A model generated the notes under the pieces. That model saw only the letters and a program-made list of their open reading frames with translations, had not been told where the DNA came from and did no database searches. From positions 1-64,000 of the forward strand of contig BFBT01000002.1 of NCBI GenBank assembly GCA_003112755.1: a stretch of DNA of 64,000 nucleotides, in the 5' to 3' direction. The number at the start of each line of letters is the position of its first letter. The first letter of the stretch is position 1. The DNA comes from Lawsonibacter asaccharolyticus. Lineage in GTDB: Bacteria > Bacillota > Clostridia > Oscillospirales > Oscillospiraceae. Shown here piece by piece: positions 44,101 to 53,322 of this stretch. The position numbers and the translations under genes were made by a program.

Positions 44101-46022
44101 AAGCTGGGAGCAGTGGCGGAGCCCTTGGAAAGGTTGATCTGCGCCTGCGCCACAACATTACCGCTGTTATTCAGCTCCGGGTGATGACTCAAATCTAGGG
44201 TGCCGGTGAGAGTCTGAGTGACAGATTGGTCATTGTAGCTGTTGCTGTTCCAGGTCACCGGCACGGTGGCCTCATAGCCGCCGTCGCCCTCAGCGTCGAT
44301 GGTGACAGTAGCTGGCAGACCCAGCTCGTCAAATGGGGTGCCGACCGGCTTATTGATGACAGGATTATTCTTGATAGTGAGGACCTGGCGGCTCTTAACC
44401 TCGACATCGAGGCCGGAGACAGACAAGCTAATGCCGTTCCAACTACCATCCTTACGGCTGATCAGGACTGTAGTCTTGGTATTGCCGGCCTTGCTGGAAT
44501 CGAAACTGGCCTGACCAGGATACACATTGAAGGTGTACAGGTCAGACTCTGCGTTGAGCAGCTTAATGTCCGACTCTTTGTCGCCGACAAAAACCGCCTC
44601 AGTCTTAGGGAGGATGTAGCAGATGAGCGTGTACCTGGAATAAATATTGCCAGTATCGTCATCCACATCCCAACAGTAGTTCTTGTCCTCAATAGTAAAG
44701 GTTACAGCGTAGGCGCCGGCTGCGGCAGGATCAGACAATGGAATCGATTCGTCTGCCTCCGGGCTAGTGCCCTTCAAAGCTACGGCATGAACGGTCATGG
44801 GAACCGTGATCTGCTGGCCTTTCACATTCTGATAGCTGAACAACTTACCATCCAGCAAGCTCGTGCCATCATAAATCTTATTCTGGAAAAAGTCAGTACC
44901 GGGAGGGGTCACAGGCTTTGGACGAACTGTAAGCTCGTCTGTGCCGTGCAGCTCGACATTATCATAGCAGGCATTGTCAATGGTAATAATTACACTATAT
45001 CGGCCAGTCTCGGTGATCCTGACATTGTTGGTCAGATTGGCGCCGACAAACCGGCGGAAATTTGGGGCAACCTCATAGACGATAGTATGTTCATCACCGT
45101 TGTAGACAATGCCATTCTGGATGTCGTTTTTGGACTCTTCGGTCAGGGTGAAAGCATCCAGTGTCAGTTTGGGAATCGTCAGTTCGGCCGTCGACCCGCA
45201 CTTGTCGCAGCGGTACTTGATGTAGCCAGCCTCGGTATCGGTAGCCTGTTTAGACTCGTTGACAAGGGAAGCCCCCTGCTCGCATCTGTGGGCCGCCTTG
45301 ATGGTAGCCCCCCGATCATCAGGGTGCTCAAAGTCGACAAAAAGATGAACTTTTTCTTTGCCTTGAGTTGTGTTGTATACAACGCCCTGGGTGGCTACCG
45401 ACGGCCACAGGTTGGGGTCATCATCGACCTCGCTGCCGGCGGCCAGTACAGTCGCGCCATCGGCGTTATTGGCCAGCATGGCGACATTGGAGGGTTCAAC
45501 AACGCCCATTTCGATATCGGCGTTGAATAGCCGGTTCTGGATTTGGACGATATTGCTGCCGTCCAAGACGGTGGAGGGGAATGGATCAGAGCCAAGCCAG
45601 CGCTCCCATTCGGAACCATTGGCCTGGAGCCCGGTGCTGTCGTCAGGAACAAGGGCATCATCGCCCAACTGGGGAATCTCCACCTCAGCTGAGGCGTTGC
45701 AGTGGCTGCAGACATAGGAGATCAGACCATTATTTTCCTGGGTGGCAGGAGTGATGTAGGGGTCGCTCACATGCGGGTCAGAGCAAGTATGCACAGAGTA
45801 AATCTGTTCATTGCCTCCGGACATATCGATGCTGACATAGATGTTCAAATCTTCGTCCGGCCCCATCAGCTCGTCCTGGCCAGGTACCTGGTTCTTGTAG
45901 ACGGTCGCCTGGTAGTTGTGGGTATCAGGTGCATCGGCAAGGGCTGCGGCCGGGAGCATCCCAGCCATCATGGCCCCCGCCAGCAGCACGCTGACCCCAC
46001 GCTTGATAGGATCATTCGCCAA
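38142..46022 (-). CDS. Giant secreted repeat protein with C-terminal SLH domains
   Basis: 2626 aa from a TTG at 46022, chosen because AGAAAGGAAG lies 8 bases upstream. Signal peptide ~1-29 (GVSVLLAGAMMAGMLPAAALA). Architecture: N-terminal region with CSHC and CDKC cysteine pairs (~90-300), alternating MBG-like and Ig/FnIII-like repeats (~620-1520), and ten ~70-residue repeats with the xINTTxxMEYSTDGGxTW pattern (~1597-2304). A Listeria-Bacteroides repeat follows (SNGG...GYVFKGWYTD, ~2320-2380), then three SLH domains (~2410-2620, e.g. ITRAQLATILARFCDA). SLH domains anchor proteins to secondary cell-wall polymer, so this is a long surface fibre or adhesin. It lies 114 bases downstream of a second giant SLH protein. 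Confidence 0.88.
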   Translation of the reverse strand: MANDPIKRGVSVLLAGAMMAGMLPAAALADAPDTHNYQATVYKNQVPGQDELMGPDEDLNIYVSIDMSGGNEQIYSVHTCSDPHVSDPYITPATQENNGLISYVCSHCNASAEVEIPQLGDDALVPDDSTGLQANGSEWERWLGSDPFPSTVLDGSNIVQIQNRLFNADIEMGVVEPSNVAMLANNADGATVLAAGSEVDDDPNLWPSVATQGVVYNTTQGKEKVHLFVDFEHPDDRGATIKAAHRCEQGASLVNESKQATDTEAGYIKYRCDKCGSTAELTIPKLTLDAFTLTEESKNDIQNGIVYNGDEHTIVYEVAPNFRRFVGANLTNNVRITETGRYSVIITIDNACYDNVELHGTDELTVRPKPVTPPGTDFFQNKIYDGTSLLDGKLFSYQNVKGQQITVPMTVHAVALKGTSPEADESIPLSDPAAAGAYAVTFTIEDKNYCWDVDDDTGNIYSRYTLICYILPKTEAVFVGDKESDIKLLNAESDLYTFNVYPGQASFDSSKAGNTKTTVLISRKDGSWNGISLSVSGLDVEVKSRQVLTIKNNPVINKPVGTPFDELGLPATVTIDAEGDGGYEATVPVTWNSNSYNDQSVTQTLTGTLDLSHHPELNNSGNVVAQAQINLSKGSATAPSFTAFSKVYDGNATPFPLPGTTEGIQSMSVRYTGDDLNNNKYQSNSPPVNAGTYTAIVEFTMVPGFEQLAPARVSYTINQASRTCPAPTMLSCTTTSVTLNTIESAEYSRDGIIWQESPVFEHLDPGTEYTFYQKLLESEDKNYAESKPSSAKFSTEQQQAGSTDLQPQSADYTGSPISYRVAPISGVVKSTVQYYVDDQWTAAAPTNAGIYQVKVTFEMNSGYAPIDPVETTLTINKAKRQAPPVPTASNVGTNSISITTIPGAVYAIDGINDSKYQLSTLFEGLTPNTEYTVKVKYPADENHDESPESSATIRTANQTATADTVQSAVYTYDGTGKRLVANQPTGCTEVVQTFTGINDTVYGPSTEAPTDPGTYKVAVTYKMDVGYDQIQPQYANLTINKAEQAAPLAPVVTSVTDSSITIETTEGVSYSIDGGRSWQTTGVFTGLNRDTVYSIIPKAVETKFYKEHTGSATEQRTEKTTVRFPDIADQTYEFDGTAKTFMLPKSITGISDMQITRYGSLSSAPSAPGDYKVTIEFTPADGYQLPEELPSPTMHIIQNSKPLAPVLKDESTTYNGQMQAYHGADGIPGITSVTITYVGKDYEPSTTPPTNAGEYQVTAEFTAEDGYTVAPGPYTAKLIIKKAPQEAPVASLEKAGATSLTASAIPGAEYSINGGIDWQDSNVFEDLNPCTSYTILVRMKGDDNHEQSASRPVVGSTSKHQVDIPEMKDYATTYTGIGQPYPYTSTLAELDGVKSVSVMYFGTLTNNSPYSSAEAPVNAGTYTVRFYLAPETNYELESDTVEANMTIERAAQTLDADPSIANRTTTTIAVNPVPGAEYSIDSGLNWQSTPKFSGLIPDTDYTVTMRLAETDNHKASNETSTKTRTIADTGLEYEINYKDETIHFNGEVVQAGNDYSMTDKLDDGSSVKPGSTIYVGLIDDGTGKPGAVTIETLPERPAAPNVTVNPYDYTMNTTDAMEYSTDNGGTWNSCTDDMDVENLQGQDILVRIEAIEDSSFHSDPCTVHVPTRGVAPVIAVNNEAETMNSTTAMEYFDGESWSPCLDNMSVSNLVGENIQVRYSCNGTDPASNTSDVIIPTRNILPNFCFDMDAETLEADSALGQVLDGKAWTDVGDGYDVSDKCGQGLTVRAKHDTEHFASLPEMVTAPLREAAPTWSIDKEKIQVTGLTNAEYSINGGGSWTKIEGGALDVSNMAGQTIIVRTAHTETTFASNPVSIEIFSYAKQPDVKLDMDDETINTTTSMDVSSDGKTWAQATEPLDVSNQAGTTIYIRNHGDDDEFPSEPVAIVIPGRRPKPEVEINNHDETINTTTDMEYSTDGGETWTQATEPLKVSDHTGETILIRLPSTEDEFASAETTIIVPARPDGPIVELDTENQTINTTEDMEYSTDGGETWNPATEPLDVSDLDGKNIIVRYPAEDDKPASSEVTVTIPEKKPAPEVTLDPNTGIISPSKDLEYSDDGGETWKPCPDPFDVSDMGGKDIIIREPATGTELPGEETTIHIPEKHPTPSVILDTDKETINTTGNMEYSTDGGKTWKPATEPMDVSGMTGQDIIIRVPGDEDHLGSDHQTIHIPSRPAAPTVGHTDESVRGRNDGSLTNTTVNMEYRLSGGEWTKIDGTSVTGLASGTYEIRYSHTADNMASLVQTVTIVQGRVPSSGGGGGGSSSSSYDYTVRFDSNGGSSVASKTVERNETVREPKEPARKGYVFKGWYTDKALKNEYDFSEPVKKSFTLYAKWEKEAVEQPVKPVPPAQNDKSWMLNKEDHIAYIAGRTADKAAPMANITRGEVAMIIYRLLSDEAKLQFETSVCTFKDVAPDAWNRTAIATLSNAGILAGYDNSKFGPNDHITRAQLATILARFCDAKDSTGGDHFTDIATHWARQNINTAAAAGLVQGYGNGTFRPDNKITRAETVVMINRILGRNASAKSVIPGYKTFSDIKETDWFYWDIIEAANTHRHDAQDGIEKWTKLG

Positions 46023-46136
46023 TGTAAACACTTCCTTTCTAAAACAGCCGGCGGCGCCGGCAGAGGAGAGGAGGAAGCTCCGCTCCCGCTGCCAGCTGTT
46101 GCCAGCCTGGGTCGTTGTCAAGTTTTGGGTTCTGAA

Positions 46137-49100
46137 TCAGAACTCATACTCAACCGTATAGGTGATATTGCTCTTGCCATACATACAATCGTGGTTGGTG
46201 TAATAATAGAACCTCATCTCCGTGTAGGTGCCGCTGGGAAGCGTGCCGGAGAGGGTCACGCCATTGCTGACCTCTTTATACGCAACCTGCTCCCACTGCT
46301 TAGTGAGGATATTGTAGGCCTCAACTTTGCCCCAGTCGTTGCCGCCATGGCCACTCACCGCGGGAACATTGAAGGAATACTTGGTGATGTAGCCATAGAT
46401 AGTCTCACCGTTGTCGGTGAAGCTGATGCCAGGTTCCTCAAGATAGGAGTTTGCGCCAGTCAGTTCCATGCCGCCGCCAGTATTGTCGGCAACAAAGAAG
46501 ACGATAGCCGACCACTTGGAGGTTGCGCCGAACTCGTCGACGGCCCGGCACTTGATCAGATGTTTGCCGTACTCATAGGTGGAGGACTCAGATTTCCGGC
46601 CTTCCCACTCATAGGTGATATTGTCTCCATCAGGGTCGGTAGCGGAGGCGGTGATGGTCACCGTCTGGCTGGGCCGGACGACGCCGTCAGAGGGCGTCTT
46701 ATTGATCACAGGAGCGGAGGGAGCCTGGTTGATAAACTCCATGGTCTTTTCACTCCACTCGGAGGCTGCGCCATACTCATCGACAGCTCGGACACGGATC
46801 CTGTGGACTTTGCCGCGCTCGTAGAGGCCGTCGCTGCGGTAGTCGCCGTCCCACTCCAGAGTCACGCTGTCGCCGTCCGGGTCAGTGGCCTTGGCGGAAA
46901 CATTGCCGACAAACTTGCCGTTCTGGAGCTGCCGGGTCGGTTCGACTGTAAAGGAAGTGATGACGGGCGGGTCATTGATAAACTCAATTTCACGGGAGAC
47001 CCACTCGGAGGCAGCGCCCCACTCGTCCACAGCCCGCACACGGATTGTGTGAGTGCCGATTGAGTAGTAGCCGTCTTCCTGGTACTCGTCATCCCACTCC
47101 AGATGGACTTCATCGCCATCCGGGTCAGAGCAGGTGGCGTTCAGGTCTGCATAATAGAGGCCGCCCACAACATTACGGGTGGCTTCGGCGGTAAAGGAGT
47201 CGATCCGGGGCGCCATGTTGGTCACATCCACGGTGGCAAACGCCGTGTGCGGGTTGCCGGCATCATCGACCGTAGTGGCCGTGATCGTGTAGGTGCCAAC
47301 ATTGAACAGGGTCAGTTGTCCAGCGGTGCCGGTCAGAGATCCAGTATTGCCGTCCAGTTCGACGGGCACATTGCCCATCTTCACGCCCCACTTGACATTT
47401 AGAGCGCCGCTGCCGGAGAGGCTCACATCGAAGGGTTGTCCAACATGGATCTGGGAGGGAGCATTCACGGACAGGTCAGCCTTGTAGATGACCTGGATGT
47501 TCCGCTTTGCCACAGAGGGCGTTCCGCTCCCGTCGTCCAGGGTGGCGATCAGGGTATAGCTGCCAACCTCGGGGAATACGACCTTGCCACCGTCATTGTC
47601 CAATCCGGACAGGTCCATGGCGTAGGTGGCGCCGTCCTTTTCCACAGACCACTGGATATTGGCGCCGGTGGGATTGACCAGAGAGTCCATGATGACAGGG
47701 ACCTCATTGCCCACATACTCCATACCAGAGATGCTGAAGGACAAGCCGCCCACAGGCAGTACCCGGATCGTATCGGAGGCGCTGAACTGGCGGCCAAGGC
47801 CGTCCGTCATTGTCCCGATCAGCTCGTAGGTACCGGCTTCCGTGAACTGGATGCATCCGCCGTAGTTGTTCAAATCGCCGGAGACATACCGGTTAATGTC
47901 CACGCTCTGTCCATCCTTCTTCAGGGACCAGTTAATGGGGAGCGTATTGTTGTTGCCCAGCGTCAGGACTTCAGCCTCGTGGCCCACATAGACTTCCGTC
48001 TCGGTGATGGACACACTGAGCTCCTGCTCAGCCAGAACTTCAATGCTGGGTCCATCGAAGGAGAACACCCGGCCGGTGGCATCTGTGACCTCGCAGCCGA
48101 TCGTATAGGTACCAGCATGCTTGATGCGGATGTCGCCAGGCTCGGCGGTCAGACCGCCAGCCACATAAGTGCTCCAGGCCTGCCGCACGCCGTAGGTGTC
48201 GGCGATGAACCAGCTGATGGAGGTACCTTCAATGCCAGAAACATTGGAGGACTTCACAGGCACCAAAAACTCAGTGTCCGTATGGGCGTAGCTGGGAAGC
48301 GTCCAGTTGACTTGCGGGATCGGGTAGACGGTGAATTCCTGCTCATAGGAGTAGGCTCGGCCGCCGCCGTCCGTGAAGACAGCCTTCAGCTTGTAGTCGC
48401 CCGTCTGCCGGAACTGGAGCTTGCTGCCCTCGGCGCTCAGGTCGCCGGACATCACCGTGGAGGGCTGGATGACCTCGCCGTTGCGAGTCAGCGTCCAGTA
48501 CAGCGCGTTGCTACCCAGTTCCCTGAAATCAGTGGTCAGGTCGACCTCAGTGTCCGTGTGGAACGAAGCAGGCAGATAGAAACCAGCCTGGCCCACCGGG
48601 TAGACCTGGATACTGCTGGAGGCGGTCGTCTCACGGCCCAGTTCGTCAGTGGTCTTTGCGATAAAGGTATAGAGGCCAGGTTCAGTAACGAACCCATGGC
48701 CGCCGTCGGCTCCCAGCTCAAACTTGGGTGCCACTTCCTTGCCATCCTTTAGGACAGCCCAATAAATGTTCTGCCCATCCCAGTTTGCCTTGTCCAAAGT
48801 GACATCCAGAGCCTCGTCCGTGTGGCCGGTGGCTTCGGTGGTGACCGTCAGCCCGATCACCGGGTAGATCTGCACCATCTGAGAGCAGCTGTACTCGCGG
48901 CCCAGCTCATCTTCAGCCGTGGCAATCAGCGTGTAGGCGCCCACATCCGTAAACCGGATATTGCCGCCCTTGTTGTTCAGGGAACCAAACACATAGTCCT
49001 TCATCTCAGCGGGGACGCCATCCTTGGACAAGGTCCAGGTGACATTCTGATCCGCCAGATCGGAGGACAGCAGGTCTACAGGGATGCCGGAGTCAGTCCA

Positions 49101-52100
49101 GGCAGTCGCCGGGAGCGTGAAGCTCAGTCCGGCGATCGGATAGACCTTGACAGACCTGGTCGCCGAGGTAAACACGCGGCCGGTGGCGTCCATCACGGAA
49201 GCCGTGATGTCATAGACACCGGCCTGGTCGATCTGGATGGAGCCTCCACTGCCGGTCAGGCTGCCAGTATAGCTGGTGGCCGTATCCGGGTCGTTGGAGG
49301 GCGTGACCTTCCAGGTGACAGGTAGGTCAGTGTTCGTGTTCAGGGTAACTTCGGCGTATTCGTCCATATGGACAGCCGCCGTGGTATTCAGGTCCAGAGT
49401 CAGGACCGGGAACACCTGAATGGCCTGGTCGTAGGTGAAGGTGCGACCAAGCTCGTCGGTCACGGTAGCCGTGAGGACATTGGCGCCAGGCTTGGTGAAC
49501 TTCACGCTGCCGCCGTCATTGGTCAGGGCTCCATCCACGCCAGAAGCCAGCGGGGTAGGTTCCCCATCCACAGTCAGGGACCAGACGATCTGGTTCTCAC
49601 GCAGATTTTCGGATGTCATCTTGACCACGACCGTCTCATCCGGGTGAGAGAACTCAGGCAGCTTGAAGGACAACTGGACTGTATTCCAAACCAGTATGTT
49701 GGTCCTGGCAAAGAATTCGCGTCCAAGCTCATCCGTCACAGAAGCGGAAATAAAATGGGTGCCAGGTTCGGTGAAGTTTAAGGTGCCGCCGTCATTTCCG
49801 AGCATATTGGGAACCTCCGCGCCCGTCTCCGATATCACGGACCACTTCACCGTCAGGCCGCCCAGGTCCGGTGCGTCCAGACCAATTGTCGCAGCCTGGT
49901 CGAAGTGGATGTTCTGAGGGGCATCGATGCTCAATGTGATGACCGGGTAGACCTTGAGTGAAACACTCTCTGTGTACTCACGGCCCAGTTCATCGGTCAC
50001 GGTGGCGGTCAGCGTATAGTCGCCGTCGCCCATCTCGTCGAAATCAAGCTCGCCACCGTCATCGTTGAGCACTACTGGAACCTCGACTCCATCGCGCTCC
50101 AGTTTCCAGGAGACGCTTGCAGGGGCACCATTCCCAACTGTCAGGGTGATTTTGGCATCCTCATCCTCGTGGAGTCTGGTCACTTCGATAAGAGCATCTG
50201 CCGCATCTGGCTCATCAATCCGGTCTGCTGAGAGGGATAGATCCAGGTCTTCGATGACGCGGACCAAGACTTCCTCGGACTCATACTCGCGGCCAGCCTT
50301 GTCGCTGGTCTTGGCAATGAAGGAGTACTCGCCATTTTCAATGAAGCTGATCTCCGAGATGTTCGACAGGTCGAGCCCTTCATACACGGCCTCATCCTTC
50401 TTGACTTCCCAGGTGATGGCCTGGTCTTTGGTGGCATTCTTGGTATCCAGGCTCAGGTTCAGCTTTTCGTCCAGGTGGAGACCAGCCTTGTCAGCCGAAG
50501 CAGTGAGCTCGATGACGGGCAGAACCTCGACGGAAGCCTGTTCGGTGAACTCCCGGCCCAGCCGGTCGGTCACCGTTGCCTGAATATTGTAGACTCCAGG
50601 GATGTCGATCTGGATATTGCCACCGTCATCGTTCAGGTTCCCCCGATAGGTAACAACACCCTGCTCATTGGTCACTTCCCAGGAGACAGGGTAGGAATCA
50701 TAACCAGCCATCTCTACAAGGAACGCCTGGTCGGTCCAGCCGTACTGAGCAACGATCAGGCTGGGATCCAGCAGGCCTTCGATGGTGATTGACTCCACAT
50801 TAGAGATGAAGACGCGGCCAGAAGCGTCGGTAACCGACGCTTGTAGCTGGTACTGTCCAACAGTAGGGATCAGCAGCTCGCCGCCAGTAGCGCCAAGCTG
50901 ACTGTTTGTCACAGAGCCCCAAACCAGCTCGCTGCCGTCCTGGGACAGTGTCCACTGGACGGGCAGGCCTGCATCGTTGGCGGTGACAGTGGCGGCCACA
51001 TCAATGTGTGTCTCGCCGGGGTCAATGCTAATGTCCAGAGAGATGACCGGCAGGATGGTAATTGTCTGGGTCTCCTTATAGATCTTCCCGGCTGCATCCG
51101 TATAGGAGGCAGTCAGGGTATAGGTCCCAGTTTCGGGGAGGGCCAGAGAGCCGCCCTCATTGTTGAAGCCGTCCGGCATCTCATAGGGCTGATCGTCCTT
51201 CGTCATGCTCCAGCTGACATTCCCTCCCTCACCATTCTCGAACAGCAGTTTCACTGGAGTCGTCGAATCAGTGTGGGCATATTGGGGGAGGGAGAAACCA
51301 AGGTCGGCCACAGGGATGACCTTGACGGTCTGTTCGCAGGTATCCGTGTTGCTCCCGTTCTTGGCCACCCCCTTGAGAATATAGGTGCCAGACTCCAAGA
51401 ATGACAGCTCGCCGCCATCCTTGGTGAAGCCAGGCAGCTCCTTGGCAGTCCCATTCAGGGTCAGAGACCATTCCACCGAGTCTGTGTTGGTCAGGGTCGT
51501 CTTTACAGTGGTGGTATCCCCGACATAGAGGATGCTGGGGAGGGTGAATTCAATGTCGGGTTGCTTCACAACGATGGGCCGGCTGCCGCCGCCTCCTCCG
51601 CCTCCTCCGGTAGGCCTGTTGGGGGTTGTGGGCTTCTTGTTCGTCCATATGACCTCATTGTTGGGGTTCATCGAACCAGGGTAGGTGACCTGGCAGTCCT
51701 TTTTGGAGATCTCAGTCGCCTTCTCATCGAAGATGACCTGTACATCTCCATCGTTTCGGGGCGTGACAACGCCCGCAATATCGGACTTGCCTTCCACATG
51801 GATCTTAGACCCACCCCAGACGACCAGGTTGCCCTTGACCGTCACATCCTCCAAGGTCAGCTCCTGCTCAGCAAGGCTGTTGGCGATGATGAGGTCGCCA
51901 TTGAACACGGCATCGCGGATATCCACATCGCCGCGGACCAGTACAATGTCGTCGTACTCGCCCGTCAGAGTGCCCCGCTCATGGATATGACCGAAGATCC
52001 TGGCAAGGATCTGCGCCATCTGAGCACGGGTGATGTTGTCCTTGGGACCGAGCGCGCCGTTCGGATAACCGGCGACAAACTCCCTCTCTACCATACGGCA

Positions 52101-52619
52101 GATATCGGCGTAGGCCCAGGAACCGACGAGGCCGGCGTCCGAGAATTTGGACAAGTCCTCATCGTACTCCATCATCAGACAGAGTGCGCGGGCGATCACG
52201 ACGATCGCCTGCTCGCGGGTAATGTGGTCGTTCGGCCGCATGATGTTGCCATCATAGCCAGCCAGGGTGCCCATCTGAACTGCTTGCGCAATGTAGTCGT
52301 AGTACCAGCTGCCCATCGCCACATCCGTGAATGCAGAGATGTCGGCGCCCTTGTAGGCGCCGTAAAGCCGGTCAATCATAGTTGCCATCTGTGCCCGGGT
52401 GAGAAAACCGTCTGGAGACATCGTGTCTTCACTGGTTCCCGTCATGACTCCATTTTCGACAGCCCAATCCAGGGCGTTATACGCCCAGTGGCCATCGACA
52501 TCCTTAAAGTCTCTGATGTTGGCGGCGAGGGCGCCGATGGGAAGCGAGTTGACCATCAGCACCCCTGCAAGAAGCAAGGGCCCGCACCGTCTCAGTTTGG
52601 AATGGATCTCAAGGCTCAT
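46137..52619 (-). CDS. Giant secreted repeat protein with N-terminal SLH domains
   Basis: This 2160-aa protein has a signal peptide ~1-33 (RRCGPLLLAGVLMVNSLPIGALA). Three SLH domains follow immediately (~35-215: DFKDVDGHWAYNALDWAVENG; ITREQAIVVIARAL; ITRAQMAQILARIF). Then come a small beta-rich region, a polyglycine linker (~340-350) and about 15-16 ~90-residue Ig-like repeats with the xVxPVxxLxFxLPxxAxTD pattern. Three PKD-like repeats (SDPDGDEVHLEWD; ~1800-2060) and a C-terminal beta domain complete it. It mirrors the neighbouring giant protein, with anchoring at the opposite end. AAGGAGG precedes the start. Confidence 0.88.
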   Translation of the reverse strand: MSLEIHSKLRRCGPLLLAGVLMVNSLPIGALAANIRDFKDVDGHWAYNALDWAVENGVMTGTSEDTMSPDGFLTRAQMATMIDRLYGAYKGADISAFTDVAMGSWYYDYIAQAVQMGTLAGYDGNIMRPNDHITREQAIVVIARALCLMMEYDEDLSKFSDAGLVGSWAYADICRMVEREFVAGYPNGALGPKDNITRAQMAQILARIFGHIHERGTLTGEYDDIVLVRGDVDIRDAVFNGDLIIANSLAEQELTLEDVTVKGNLVVWGGSKIHVEGKSDIAGVVTPRNDGDVQVIFDEKATEISKKDCQVTYPGSMNPNNEVIWTNKKPTTPNRPTGGGGGGGGSRPIVVKQPDIEFTLPSILYVGDTTTVKTTLTNTDSVEWSLTLNGTAKELPGFTKDGGELSFLESGTYILKGVAKNGSNTDTCEQTVKVIPVADLGFSLPQYAHTDSTTPVKLLFENGEGGNVSWSMTKDDQPYEMPDGFNNEGGSLALPETGTYTLTASYTDAAGKIYKETQTITILPVISLDISIDPGETHIDVAATVTANDAGLPVQWTLSQDGSELVWGSVTNSQLGATGGELLIPTVGQYQLQASVTDASGRVFISNVESITIEGLLDPSLIVAQYGWTDQAFLVEMAGYDSYPVSWEVTNEQGVVTYRGNLNDDGGNIQIDIPGVYNIQATVTDRLGREFTEQASVEVLPVIELTASADKAGLHLDEKLNLSLDTKNATKDQAITWEVKKDEAVYEGLDLSNISEISFIENGEYSFIAKTSDKAGREYESEEVLVRVIEDLDLSLSADRIDEPDAADALIEVTRLHEDEDAKITLTVGNGAPASVSWKLERDGVEVPVVLNDDGGELDFDEMGDGDYTLTATVTDELGREYTESVSLKVYPVITLSIDAPQNIHFDQAATIGLDAPDLGGLTVKWSVISETGAEVPNMLGNDGGTLNFTEPGTHFISASVTDELGREFFARTNILVWNTVQLSFKLPEFSHPDETVVVKMTSENLRENQIVWSLTVDGEPTPLASGVDGALTNDGGSVKFTKPGANVLTATVTDELGRTFTYDQAIQVFPVLTLDLNTTAAVHMDEYAEVTLNTNTDLPVTWKVTPSNDPDTATSYTGSLTGSGGSIQIDQAGVYDITASVMDATGRVFTSATRSVKVYPIAGLSFTLPATAWTDSGIPVDLLSSDLADQNVTWTLSKDGVPAEMKDYVFGSLNNKGGNIRFTDVGAYTLIATAEDELGREYSCSQMVQIYPVIGLTVTTEATGHTDEALDVTLDKANWDGQNIYWAVLKDGKEVAPKFELGADGGHGFVTEPGLYTFIAKTTDELGRETTASSSIQVYPVGQAGFYLPASFHTDTEVDLTTDFRELGSNALYWTLTRNGEVIQPSTVMSGDLSAEGSKLQFRQTGDYKLKAVFTDGGGRAYSYEQEFTVYPIPQVNWTLPSYAHTDTEFLVPVKSSNVSGIEGTSISWFIADTYGVRQAWSTYVAGGLTAEPGDIRIKHAGTYTIGCEVTDATGRVFSFDGPSIEVLAEQELSVSITETEVYVGHEAEVLTLGNNNTLPINWSLKKDGQSVDINRYVSGDLNNYGGCIQFTEAGTYELIGTMTDGLGRQFSASDTIRVLPVGGLSFSISGMEYVGNEVPVIMDSLVNPTGANIQWSVEKDGATYAMDLSGLDNDGGKVVFPEVGSYTLIATLDDGSGTPSVAKRNIQVIYKADLSVNAPSQIHVGQPFDVSLSGSGALNVKWGVKMGNVPVELDGNTGSLTGTAGQLTLFNVGTYTITATTVDDAGNPHTAFATVDVTNMAPRIDSFTAEATRNVVGGLYYADLNATCSDPDGDEVHLEWDDEYQEDGYYSIGTHTIRVRAVDEWGAASEWVSREIEFINDPPVITSFTVEPTRQLQNGKFVGNVSAKATDPDGDSVTLEWDGDYRSDGLYERGKVHRIRVRAVDEYGAASEWSEKTMEFINQAPSAPVINKTPSDGVVRPSQTVTITASATDPDGDNITYEWEGRKSESSTYEYGKHLIKCRAVDEFGATSKWSAIVFFVADNTGGGMELTGANSYLEEPGISFTDNGETIYGYITKYSFNVPAVSGHGGNDWGKVEAYNILTKQWEQVAYKEVSNGVTLSGTLPSGTYTEMRFYYYTNHDCMYGKSNITYTVEYEF

Positions 52620-52712
52620 ATATCAGTCCTCCTTAATCCTCCTTGTTTTGTATTTTTGCCTTTGATTTATACATTGCGGCTGGCATTCCTTTGGGCATGT
52701 TTAGATATTATG

Positions 52713-52722
52713 TACTATGCAA
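52713..52722 (-). promoter_or_regulatory. TGCATAGTAC promoter of the giant SLH gene
   Basis: The minus strand reads ATTGCATAGTACATAATATC about 95 bases before the start at 52619. Confidence 0.4.
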
Positions 52723-52724
52723 TT

Positions 52725-53169
52725 TATCCATTGACACTACAAAATCCGGACAGTTTCATGCTAAGAGTATTCAAAATCCGTTACAAAGGGGCTCGCATGG
52801 AAACCCACTCTGTGAGAGGTGGGAGCAGGCAGCGACTTGTTTCGTTATCTAGGAGCTATGAGGTCTGTCCGCTTATGCTAGCTATAGAATAGGACGCGAA
52901 ACAGTTTCGCCTAAAGTGAGACTGCTAGAGATAGCTGGCAGACGGGCCATATACGAAGAAACAGCATATTAGCAGTAAAGAAAACAACTATTCCAACATT
53001 TCCCTTTAGAAAAGACGAAAAATCCCAAGCCTAGAGTGGTTTGGGTAAGAGAGAGTTTTTGAAGTTGCCAGACAAGCCTCCTTCCAAGAATTTAATCGGC
53101 ATCACGAAAAATGCAGCTTCTGGACTCTTGGAAGCTGATTCCTTTTGCCTGCACGGCAAAGTTCTATCA
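52725..53169. other. Intergenic region with an operator-like palindrome
   Basis: It contains a perfect CGAAACAGTTTCG at 52897-52909 and a hairpin CCCAAGCC / GGTTTGGG near 53025-53045 that reads as a terminator on the minus strand. No supported gene. Confidence 0.4.
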
Positions 53170-53285
53170 TCTTTTTTAACGAAGAAATCTGGTGGGGCTG
53201 TTTGCTTTTCCAGATGGCATCGTTGTAGGCCGGCTCCTTTCGGAGCCTATCTATGGTTCGTGAGACCTGACGACAACAAAACGAA

Positions 53286-53310
53286 ACGCCTTCCCCCGGA
53301 GGGAAGGCGT
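53286..53310. terminator. Bidirectional terminator
   Basis: The stem ACGCCTTCCC / GGGAAGGCGT has TTTTTG on the plus side and TTTCGTTTTG on the minus side, after the 53323 stop. Confidence 0.7.
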
Positions 53311-53322
53311 TTTTGATGGGGC

